Below the pieces are notes generated by a model that made no database searches, was not told the origin of the DNA, and was given only the letters and a program-made list of their open reading frames with translations. Made by a program: the position numbers and the translations under genes. Of a stretch of DNA of 31,956 bases, positions 21,765 to 30,590 are shown in pieces. Every line of letters begins with the position of its first letter. Positions within the stretch are counted from its first letter, which is position 1. Source of the stretch: Sphaeroforma sirkka (lineage: Eukaryota > Opisthokonta > Ichthyosporea > Ichthyophonida); the NCBI GenBank assembly GCA_001586965.3, contig LUCW03002234.1, forward strand, positions 1-31,956, given 5' to 3'.

Positions 21765-22772
21765 TCATAGTCGCTGTAGTGGCTCAGGAAAGATTGATGG
21801 GAAGAAGTGGTCAGTAAATTCCCGTTTGAAGCTTGGGCCAAGTGAGTCGACAATGGAAGATATGCGCTGAGTCAATTCGGGCCGGTATTGACAAAACACT
21901 GTTACTATCGAATGTTCCATATATTCGCTTGCTGACCTACTAAGTAGAGTACCCACCTCTGTGGTACGGATCGGGTCTGCATCGTGTAGTGCCGCGGAAT
22001 GGGTTAGTGTAGAGTATGAAATACCGAGAAGGACCAGGTTATTCGTCATAATCCGGTCGAGGAGCGAGGATGGGGCTAAGCCAATGCCGCACCAGACCAC
22101 GGATGAATTTGGTATGTGTTGGCTGGCCTGGATCGGAAGTATCATAGGCGGAACCAACAAGCGCGATGATTTGGTTTGAACCGAAATTTGGTAGTAGTAC
22201 TTCAACAGCGTGATTAGCCGGGGTATGGGGAACATCTGTTGATGTGTCAGGGACGGGTGAGGGTACGGTGGTTCTTCAGCATGCTGGAGAAAAGATCCAA
22301 GGTGTTCGTAGAGGGTCCAAATACCGTGGAAGTCGTTGCACTCATGTAATGGGTGGCAGTTTTGGACCTACCAGTATGCGTCGAATCAGTTATTGGATGC
22401 AGGTAAAGTGGCTGGTAGTGAACTTGTGGCTACCGGGGCAGACAGGGCAGTGACAGCCGTCGGTGCAGTAGTCGAGAAATGTGACCATGTACGTATTCGT
22501 TACAATCATAGCACAGAGCCGGATTGGTGTAGACTCGAAGCAGCGACTGAAGCTGTCGTGTCTGGCTGTGTCTCGGTTTGAGGTTGGCGGTTTACCCATA
22601 ACCAGTTGGTAGTAATATTGGCGCCGGGCCATTGCCGCGATCTCCTTTTTGGACCAACGTTTTGTTGAGTTCTTCCTGATGTCGTCACAGCGTTGGCGGA
22701 GGGCTACATGGTCGGGTGTACGCCCGCCCGTGTTTTTGTGTACAGTTTTCAGGTGAGCATAATAGATACTGT
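21765..22772 (-). mobile_element. LINE copy C, 3' part
   Basis: Minus-strand sequence homologous to the ends of copies A and B. It contains MARRQYYYQLVMG (from 22632) and the zinc-finger motif CHCPVCPG...TTSHFTC at 22399-22455. A long tail frame follows (21765-22235), matching copy A at YYYQISVQTK and PPMILP. Frames here are the best kept of the three copies, so this is the youngest. The LTR element at 22773-30417 splits it; the 5' part lies at 30422-30590. Confidence 0.85.
22769..22772. repeat. Target-site duplication CTGT, left copy
   Basis: CTGT lies immediately before the 5' LTR and again at 30418-30421 after the 3' LTR. The base before it (A) also matches the last LTR base, so 4 and 5 bp cannot be fully told apart. 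TG...CA LTR ends favour 4. Confidence 0.85.
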
Positions 22773-23368
22773 TGTAGAAATACGGCCTCCGGTCAGTCTA
22801 AAATATCAAGATCAATTGAGATAATACATTGGTTTTTATTTGTATTTTAAATAATTTAATACAAGCTCTTTTTCCAATATTTCCAAAGTGTTCTAAATTC
22901 ACTTTGATGGCTCCAATAGCCTGAGTATTTGGTATGACTCATCTACTTTGGACCTATTTGAGACATTAGTAGATGTAGGATATTATAAACTAAATTTTAT
23001 AATCTCCGAACTACTACTTATAGATTTTGGTCCTCCCGCCAATCTCCAAAATCCAATAAGTCTTTTTCTTTTTTTAACTTTTCTTCAGATGGAACTTTAT
23101 TTATATCAGCTAATGTATTAACGTGACTTACGTTATTATGTCTATTTACAAATTAGGCAAGTGGTCATGAACACTTAGTACTCCTAGTGAAAATTATTCA
23201 ATAAAGAACAGCTAGAGGTACGCCCTGTGTGATCGAGGATATTTAGGCTCTTAACAAGAGGCAGTCCCGATCATTCTTACACAAGCTACCACTGCTAAAT
23301 CCTAACTGACTAAATTGTATTTTAGTTTAATATAGTTTGAAACCTAGTAATTTCCATCGAAGTTTACA
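22773..23368 (+). repeat. 5' LTR (596 bp)
   Basis: It begins TGTAGAAATACGGCCTCCGG and ends GAAGTTTACA. AATAAA lies at 23200-23205 as a likely polyadenylation signal, and TTTATTTATATC near 23097-23108 is TATA-like. It is about 99 percent identical to 29822-30417. Confidence 0.95.
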
Positions 23369-25270
23369 TATTTTTCAGTTATTTAGTAGTTACAGTAGTG
23401 TACTGCTTCTAGACTGTCTGACATCGATTTACTATCCAGCAAATACTATGGCTAAGGGTACTTCTAAAGGCAAGGGGGCCGCTAGCTCTAAGCCTGCTAA
23501 GCCTGCCGAGGTTCCTGAGGTCCCTGTGGAAACACCTAGCCTGTCTGGAGTTGAGCCTGCCGAGGATACTGTTGGGGAAGCAAATTCTGAGGTTGGTACA
23601 GAGGATTATTCTGAGGATGACTCGTCGGATCCTAAAGCCTTGGAAGAAGAGGTATCTACTACCGCGGAAAGGCTCGCCAGCGTCCGTGTATCACCTAGGA
23701 GTGAAGCTCAGGACCCCAGCTTGCCCCTGACCACGTGCCGTCAAATATTGGGGATAAACGTCGAAGGCTGGAAAATTCGTGGATACGAATGTCGGGGGCA
23801 TTATAACTCCACATCTAAAGGACACTCCAGCACAAATCCGGGTGAAAAGGAAGTATTGGACCTGTCCGAAAATTTCGGTTTCGCCATCGATGGAGAAGCC
23901 ATTCCATTCAGCTCAAATCTTGGGGCCGAAGCTGAGGACGCCATAACTCGACAACGAGTGGTTGGATCCTTTCAATCTCGACGCCAATTGAACCGCACTG
24001 AAGCGCTCTTGAAGGAGCTAGCGGCAGCGGCAGTTGTGGACCCCTCTATCGTGTCCCACTTGGCTGATATTCTTCCTATACCGAAGAAGAAAAAAAAATT
24101 CGGGCCGGGTTTCGAACCCGAGACCTACTGGTTCACCAGCCAGTATGTTTACCACTAAGCCAGTTACCACTGGCGAGAGAAAATATTTCAAAATTTAATC
24201 TCTATAGCTCTGATGCTACCATCGACCATCCTCTTGACAAACCTAACCCTGTCAGAGGATATGATCGTATGGAACTCGATGAGGCTTACCATCCTCGTAA
24301 TATCGACCCTCATTTGCCAACTAACCCTGGTAATCACGATTTTGGCAATCGCTACACCAGTACCTCGTTAGAGAGTTCCCGCTCTAATCCTGAGGATGAG
24401 GAAGTGAGAACCAGACATACTCGTCTCAGGCTATTACGCTCTGGTATGCAAGTCCTTGAGGACCGTCTATTGAATGACTCTGACCTTGACGATAGGAAAG
24501 CGGATAACATTCGCTATCTAATCGATAACAAGAGAAAGGAAATAGACACCATCTTGGCACTAGCAGCCCGTAGCACTGAGCATGAGCCTCGTGAACACTT
24601 AGAACCAAGCTTTATAAAGCAGCTAGGTAACGCGCAGGCTGAGGTCGATTTCTCTACTAATGAGAGTACAGTGGAGACACTGAAGGCCTTCGACCAACTT
24701 AAGGAGTCTGCCAGCCTTAGGGATAAGCAGATGATGAATGCCTTTATTCATTTCTGTGAGCCAGGTGAATGGTGAACTATCTTGAAGGCTCATGAGCCCA
24801 ACTGGGAAAGCCCTACCCTGGCACCAGTTGCGTGATAATATACTTAACACCTTTTTTTGAAGATGCACGTGACCGTGAACTTCTAGAGTCTCGCAAGTTC
24901 TTTGCGAACGATACCACTATTCGAGGTGCTCTAGCTCATATGACACATATGAATACTCGGATGGGTGGTCGTACCTATACTGGCGAATATTTATTAATTT
25001 GTCAGATGATGGAGACTCTGGGAGCTAACCTCTTTAAGAAAGTCAATGATGACATCATCGCCTATGGTGATTTGCGATCTATGCCTTGGTCTGTCTTTGA
25101 GAAGATAGTACACAAGCATACCAATTCCTCTACTAGAGTACTTAGTACCACGAGCTACACCCAGCCCACTAAGCGAAACGCAGTAGAGACTAATACTGCG
25201 CGTAGTACTAAGAAACCTCGCACTACTACTGGAGGGGTACTGGCTCTACTTCTACCGAACCGAAGGTGAT
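23369..25270 (+). pseudogene. gag region of the full-length element
   Basis: After an 79-base leader with TATTTTTCAGTTAT, gag begins at ATG 23448 with a basic, serine- and proline-rich start (MAKGTSKGKGAA) and an acidic stretch. The middle part (about 24270-25130) is helical and charged, including TLKAFDQLKES and FEDARDRELLESRKFF, as expected of a capsid domain, though no exact family match is recognised. The end is rich in T, R and K (KRNAVETNTARSTKKPR). A tRNA-like unit interrupts the region at about 24090-24180 in the opposite direction. It is a broken fossil reading region. Confidence 0.7.
24090..24180 (-). ncRNA. tRNA-like Pol III unit (SINE head or tRNA pseudogene) inside gag, antisense
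   Basis: On the minus strand there is an A-box-like TGGCTTAGTGG, then a perfect B-box GGTTCGAAACC about 40 bases later, then a nine-T run (about 24090-24098) as a Pol III stop. The T arm folds (CGGG-TTCGAAA-CCCG), and an anticodon-like arm exists (ACTGG/CCAGT), but its loop has 8 bases. The 5' part pairs with itself (GCCAGT-GGTA-ACTGGC) and no acceptor stem forms. It is therefore tRNA-derived rather than a working tRNA. TTTTCT on both sides may be the target duplication. Confidence 0.75.
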
Positions 25271-25295
25271 AAGAAGGTGAGAGCGCCTTGCAAGA

Positions 25296-25409
25296 TGTGG
25301 TTACAACCTCACAAAACGTAATGGCAAGTGGAATGGTAGACACGACCCTGTTAAGTGTGCACCAGGCAAGCCAGATTTTGGACACTATATGAAAGAGTGT
25401 GCTACTTGC
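25296..25409 (+). pseudogene. Zinc-knuckle-like end of gag
   Basis: One frame shows a Cys at 25296, NGKWNGRHDPVKC, then FGHYMKECATC ending at 25409. GHxxxxC is the second half of a classic retroviral zinc knuckle, but the first half is longer than usual. The NGxWNGRH block recurs in the minus-strand remnant at about 4526-4576, so it is a conserved trait of this group. Confidence 0.6.
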
Positions 25410-25479
25410 AAGGGTACTAACGGTTTGGCACAAAGAGGATTGCAAGGACTTACCAGACGTCCAAGTTAAGCACTGACAG

Positions 25480-25900
25480 TACCATATGTGCGCACTAGAG
25501 CAAGATTATGAGAAAATGTTCAATAAAATCTATACCAAAGGAGATGAACGTATCTTTCAAACAGTTTTCGTAAATGGAGAAAAAGTTATGGCACTATTTG
25601 ATCCAGGGGCTGAAGTCTCTGCTATCTCATGCCGAGTAGCCTACGCTACAGATATGGCTGTCCATAACAGAAACAACTGATTTAATCTTGGGAAATGGCA
25701 AAGTTACTACTTGCGAACAAGCCATTGACTATGCACACATAATGCTGTCAGATAGAAGAGAAGTGAAGACTCACCTAATCGTTACTGACATGTCTCAGAA
25801 ATACGATTTAATTATAGGTATGACTGATCTTCTCAGTTTAGGTATAACACTCACTGGTCTGCCTAATGGGCTGGACCCGAATAAAGATCAGTCAGATGAT
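25480..25900 (+). pseudogene. Aspartic protease region
   Basis: ALFDPGAEVSAIS, with its Asp at 25600-25602, corresponds to the (L/I)xDTGAxxSxI active site of retropepsins, with Pro in place of Thr. It is preceded by the strand VFVNGEKVM. Downstream, DLIIGMTDLLSLGI is the usual DxILGxDxLxxxG block closing the domain. This enzyme would cut the polyprotein. It is part of a broken element. Confidence 0.75.
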
Positions 25901-26099
25901 AATATGTTAAAGATACCTAAACCTCCGGAAGGTGAAGCAAAGGATATGATTCCGCACTTCACCGATATAATTATGGACTTAATTATACAAAACAGGAAGA
26001 TTGCAATAACTGACTGGTGTATGTTTAAGTTCTCTAATGGGTACGTTAGACTTGACTTAACAAACGTCGACTTCTCTAAGTTAAAAGTGTCCTTCACAT

Positions 26100-26790
26100 A
26101 ACTACGTGAGTTGGAGACACAAAGACGTTGTCAAAACCCAAATCGAAGATTGGTTAAAACAGGGTCAAATTGAAATCAATTATGATGCAACCCCAGTTAA
26201 CTTAGCTCTCTTAGCGGTCGATCAATATAAATCTGATGGAACGTTTAGTAAAACAAGAGTAGTACTAGACCTGTCGCCAATCAACAAACTAATTCCGCAA
26301 CATAGTTTTCCCTTACCTAAGATAAGCGAGATACTACGCAAAATGGAGGTGCGACTATCTTTTCCAAGATAGACTTAAAAGCTGCATTCCATCAACTACA
26401 AATATATGAGCCTCATAGGAAATACTTTTCCTTTACTTGGCAAGGTAAGAAGTACCAGTTTAAAGGTGCACCTGAAGGCTTGCACATGTTACCTTCTTTC
26501 TTCCAACAAGTTATGATGGAACTATTTGCGGACCTGTCGTATAACGTATCAGTCTATTTAGATGATATAGTTATCTTTACAAAGACAACACATGAACATG
26601 CTAAACTCGTTAAAGAAGTCTTAAAGCGACTTAATCATGCTAAACTTAAGATTAACGAAGACAAGTGTTCTTTTGCTAAAGATACTATACACTTACTTGG
26701 CTACAAAGTATCTGCAGCAGGGGTAGAAATTGATCCTGGCAAGAAACAGTTTCTGTTGGATTTATCAACACCAATTACTGGAAGAGATGT
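26100..26790 (+). pseudogene. Reverse transcriptase region
   Basis: RVVLDLSPINKLIPQHSFPL followed by KISEILRKM matches the opening fingers of Ty3/gypsy polymerases (RxVxDxRxLNxxT...PLPxI). FFQQVMMELF leads to the catalytic box VYLDDIVIF (YLDD at 26555-26566). Downstream, KLKINEDKCSFAKD and LLGYKVSAAGVEIDP match the KCxFxxxxVxFLGxxVSxxGI block. The polymerase would copy the element RNA inside the capsid. Confidence 0.9.
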
Positions 26791-27350
26791 GAACTCTGTG
26801 TGTGGGTTTGTTAACTTCTTCTCGGATTCGGTACCGCATCTTTCTCATTACTTAAAGCCTTTCAGTCACCTACGGCTGCACAAAGGACCTTTGGGAAAGC
26901 TTTGGACTAAAGAATGTGATGATGCATTTAAACTAGTCAAAAGTAAAGTAATGGACGCACCCATCATGCAGTACCCTGTGGATGGTGTCCCATTCAAGTA
27001 GCAACCGACGCTTCAGATCGAGCGGTAGGTGGAGTGCTTTACCAAACGATAAATGGTAAACCGCGCTACATACAATTCTTTAGCAAGAGTTATAATAAGA
27101 GTCAACGGAATTACCCTACCGTTAAACAAGAGCTCCTTGCTATAGTTACTGCGCTAAGACAGTTTAAAGACTACCTTTATGGAAGTTACTTTACTGTCGC
27201 CTGTGATCAAAGTCTTTAACATACTTAAAGATATGAACCCTGATTCACAGTTGGTGAGCCGCTGGCATGACATTATTGCCAAGTTCGCTTTTAATATAAC
27301 ACACATTCCAGGAATACATAACCATCTTCCTGACATGCTCTCTCGACTTG
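26790..27350 (+). pseudogene. RNase H region
   Basis: WTKECDDAFKLVKSKV is the typical connection segment before RNase H. TDASDRAVGGVLYQ-like sequence near 27005-27045 carries the first catalytic Asp. NYPTVKQELLAIVTALRQFK carries the Glu, and YFTVACDQSL the next Asp. ITHIPGIHNHLPDMLSRL closes the domain with the final Asp. The layout is normal for Ty3/gypsy elements. Confidence 0.88.
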
Positions 27351-27359
27351 TGCCCGACT

Positions 27360-27830
27360 ACCAGAAAACAGTCAAAGAGTTATTAGCAACCGATTGGATG
27401 CTAAATAAGAAATGGTTTAACCTCGCTCAATCACGATGGGGTCCATTTACTGTTGATATGTTCGCCGCAGAACATAACAAACAGGTTTCTGAATATAGGT
27501 CGTTGACTCATCCTAAAGGTGATGCATTTCAGCTTGACTTATCAAAGCATAATGCGTGGGCTAACCCACCTTGTCAACTTATCGCACAGTTGTTAAATTA
27601 TGTTAATATTACTAAATCTACCATTACGCTGTGTTGTCCCTTACGTAACTCCGACCCATGGATACGTGATTTAATTAATATGATTCAAGACGAACCTATT
27701 TATGTCGACCGTGAAACCGACACGTTCTTGTATCAGGGATCCTATTCTATTAAGAAGACGCCTTGGAAACACACCATTGTTTGTCGCATCGGTCCTGCAG
27801 GTACCACTAAGTGGAAACCCTCAACCGAAT
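27360..27830 (+). pseudogene. Extra DIRS-type module between RNase H and integrase
   Basis: Directly after RNase H comes WGPFTVDMFAAEHNKQ, then DAFQLDLSKHNAWANPPC with QLIAQLLNYV, then ITLCCPLRNSDPWI. The pattern W-P-x-DLFA-x-x-x-N, DAF-x-W, PP-x-x-LI-x-x-VL, then a strand with P-x-W is what I know from the module after RNase H in DIRS-type and related tyrosine-recombinase elements, often labelled methyltransferase-like. NPPC sits where an N6-adenine methylase would have (D/N)PP(Y/F). Whether it had catalytic activity is unknown. Confidence 0.65.
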
Positions 27831-28189
27831 TCTTAGCTAAACTAGAGGAGTCTAAAGAGTTTGAACAAAGCTCAAGACTCGTACAACACATGCACCCAAC
27901 AAGATTGCAGTCGAGGTAATGCCGATTGAAACGGCATTAGATCGTAAAAAACATGGAACTAGCTAAGGCCATGGATCAAAGACTCAAAACTCTAAGAGAA
28001 CCTGAAGCTCGCACTCAACTACTTAAAGCGCTGCTTAAAGAACAGCCAGGAGTTGCAGAAACAACTGAAGAAGATACTTCAACAATCCAATGTTGTCAAT
28101 TATGTATCTCAGGACTCTACCCCTCCTGATACTGAGGTTGCCCTTTCCAACAGGACTATGGTTTATCCAGCCAGCGTTACGCAGAATCT

Positions 28190-29130
28190 GACTGACTTAG
28201 AGGAGCTCGAAAGTAGAGTTAAAATTATACATAATTTAACGCATCGAGCATATGAGCATACTTATAAAATGGCTATTCGTGCAGGGCTTGATCACCCGGC
28301 GCTGAAAGAAACCATACGTGAAGTATACCGACGCTGTACTGATTGTGAAAAGAACCAGATCAAGCGATACGGTTGGGCACCCCTAAAAGGTGTGACAGAA
28401 GACCAACCGATGCGCCGAGTCATAGTCGATTTGGTTAAACTCCGCGATCAAGCATACTGGCGATGTATATATCTGTCATTTCTTATGTGTGGCTTCGGGC
28501 TATAACTTGCTTTATGCAATACCGAACAAACGTCCACAAACAGTGGCAGAATTATGCTATCACGTCTTTAATGACTTCGGTTTCCCCGAGTACTATGTTC
28601 TGATAACGGTAGTGAGTTTTGTACCGACGTAATGGAGGCACTTATACTCGTATCAGGCCTGACCCATAGGCGTGGTGTTCCTTACAAACCTCAAACGCAG
28701 GGTGCAAATGAGACACGTCATAGAGAACTTAAGAAACTCTTGCGTACCGCACTAGACGACGTTGAGGATATGTGGCCTTATCATTTGAAATGGGTTCAGA
28801 CTCAAATGAATAACTGCATGAATCCTCAAACTGGAACACTCCGTTTCACTATTTCTTTGGCCGCTATAGTGAATTACAAGCAACGTTTGATAAAACTGCG
28901 CCCGAGAAGCACGTTACCCCGTGGCTACAAAGATCGAGCATATGCAGAACGTTGTTTACCCCTGTTTACTCGAGCACAAGAATCGCGTCCTACTTAAAGC
29001 GTATGACCGATGGAATAACACTAAGAACATTGTTCAGTTCAAAGTCGGCGATTACGTTAACATTATAAATCGAAACGCCAACGTTACCGAACTCTCTTCT
29101 AAGACGATAGGACCTTTTGTTATTTCCTAC
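28190..29130 (+). pseudogene. Integrase region
   Basis: The zinc-binding HHCC part is present (HNLTHRAYEHTYK...CTDCEKNQ). RRVIVDLVKL contains the first catalytic Asp, DNGSEF near 28603-28620 the second, and PYKPQTQGANETRHRELK the catalytic Glu with its usual spacing. The C-terminal part has VGDYVNI and the GPF motif of Ty3/gypsy integrases (GPF at 29110-29118). Integrase would insert the DNA copy and create the 4-bp duplication. Confidence 0.9.
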
Positions 29131-29259
29131 CATGATGAGAAGAGTGATACTTACGAAGTGAATAACATTGATGGTACTAGCGCAACCAATCTAGGCACTC
29201 ACCGTATCCCTACCTCCGAACTCTCATTCGCTCGCTCATTTGATTCTGATATACCAGTT

Positions 29260-29415
29260 ATGGAGTCACAAGTCAAAGATATAATTGATAAAACATCCGA
29301 AGACGGTTACACTTACTACAAGACCCGTTTCATGGATGGGACAGTAGCTTGGCTAACCTCCGATGCATTTCGTGAATCTCGCGACTTTCTTCGTATCTTT
29401 AATAAGAAATGGAAT
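29260..29415 (+). pseudogene. Chromodomain-like tail after integrase
   Basis: VKDIIDKTSEDGYTYYKTRF, then DGTVAWL and RDFLRIFNKKW, follow the chromodomain pattern V-x-x-ILD-x(n)-YLVKWKGY-x(n)-TWE-x(n)-LI-x-x-F. The aromatic positions are only partly kept (RF instead of KW). In chromoviruses such a tail steers integration to marked chromatin. The match is by eye and weaker than for the other domains. Confidence 0.5.
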
Positions 29416-29821
29416 AAGCGTTTACATAAGAACACACGAGATAAACGAAAAGGGTTTCCTCAGGTGACTACAAACCCTGACGGATCTGAAATTCCCTATT
29501 TGCCACCTACTTCCTACGTGACTAAACTTTCTGATCTGCTTACCAACAGTGCAGAAAATTGTTCAAACTTACTTACTAATGAAGAACAGCCTTTGGCTAT
29601 TACCTTACCAAATAATAAACGTAAAAGGCGCCTACATCGGAAATGGTTACTGGACCAAATACTAAACGACATAGAGTACAACATGAGTCTTGAACTCGTA
29701 CATATAGGCACATACTTACTCGATAAGTCATGACCGAAACCGTTTTTTTACTTTGGTTTTCGCTTTACCAACTAGATCGTATCTTAACGTACGTTCGTAG
29801 TTCTAAAAGCTACTGGGGCTA

Positions 29822-30417
29822 TGTAGAAATACGGCCTCCGGTCAGTCTAAAATATCAAGATCAATTGAGATAATACATTGGTTTTTTTATTTGTATTTTA
29901 AATAATTTAGTACAAGCTCTTTTTCCAATATTTCCAAAGTGTTCTAAATTCACTTTGATGGCTCCAATAGCCTGAGTATTTGGTATGACTCATCTACTTG
30001 GACCTATTTGAGACATTAGTAGATGTAGGATATTATAAACTAAATTTTATAATCTCCGAACTACTACTTATAGATTTTGGTCCTCCGCCAATCTCAAAAT
30101 CCAATAAGTCTTTTTTTTTTTTTTTAACTTTTCTTCAGATGGAACTTTATTTATATCAGCTAATGTATTAACGTGACTTACGTTATTATGTCTATTTACA
30201 AATTAGGCAAGTGGTCATGAACACTTAGTACTTCTAGTGAAAATTATTCAATAAAGAACAGCTAGAGGTACGCCCTGTGTGATCGAGGATATTTAGGCTC
30301 ATAACAAGAGGCGGTCCCGATCATTCTTACACAAGCTACCACTGCTAAATCTAACTGACTAAATTGTATTTTAGTTTAATATAGTTTGAAACCTAGTAAT
30401 TTCCATCGAAGTTTACA
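29822..30417 (+). repeat. 3' LTR (596 bp)
   Basis: Same ends and length as the 5' LTR. A short G-rich stretch (CTACTGGGGCTA) just upstream may serve as the plus-strand primer tract, though it is a weak polypurine tract. A similar CTACCGGGGGCTA precedes the old LTR at 6821. Confidence 0.95.
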
Positions 30418-30421
30418 CTGT

Positions 30422-30590
30422 ATGGGGAAGTACAGTGATGGTTTGTCGTTGGCCCAGGCGAGCTGCGTCAGAGAGTAAGTGGATTTGTGCTGGCCATTGA
30501 GTCGAGTTGTATTTCCAGGCAACCTCCGAGGTAGTCCACAAATAGTCGCGCCGGGAGGAGACCGGGAACAAACATCAAAGGTTCAAAGAA
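30422..30590 (-). mobile_element. LINE copy C, 5' part beyond the nested LTR element
   Basis: The minus strand encodes PGLLPARLFVDYLGGC and LDSMASTNPLTL, matching LLPARQFAEY in copies A and B. Read across the insertion with one CTGT kept, the frame passes from SPY to SIYYAHLKTVHKNTGG, the order seen in copy B. The copy is 5'-truncated at about 30590. Confidence 0.8.

Larger units (their letters stand above)
22773..30417 (+). mobile_element. Full-length Ty3/gypsy-type LTR retrotransposon, broken, recently inserted
   Basis: The 7645-bp element has 596-bp LTRs with TG...CA ends and a CTGT duplication, and it is nested in LINE copy C. Order is LTR, gag, zinc region, protease, reverse transcriptase, RNase H, a DIRS-like extra module, integrase, chromodomain-like tail, LTR. 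Integrase after RNase H with a GPF motif places it in Ty3/gypsy. The coding region has roughly ten breaks, plus an antisense tRNA-like insert in gag, so it looks dead as it stands. The LTRs differ by only about five substitutions and about six short homopolymer indels, which implies recent insertion. No canonical tRNA primer-binding site is visible after the 5' LTR. Related LTRs lie at 6821, 13610 and 20234. Confidence 0.92.

Noticed and set aside
24090-24180. Functional tRNA gene
   Set aside because: No acceptor stem can be formed, the D stem mispairs, and the anticodon-like loop has 8 bases.
22773-30417. Classification as a DIRS element because of the module after RNase H
   Set aside because: The element has ordinary LTRs, a target-site duplication and a DDE-type integrase with GPF motif, and no tyrosine recombinase is seen.
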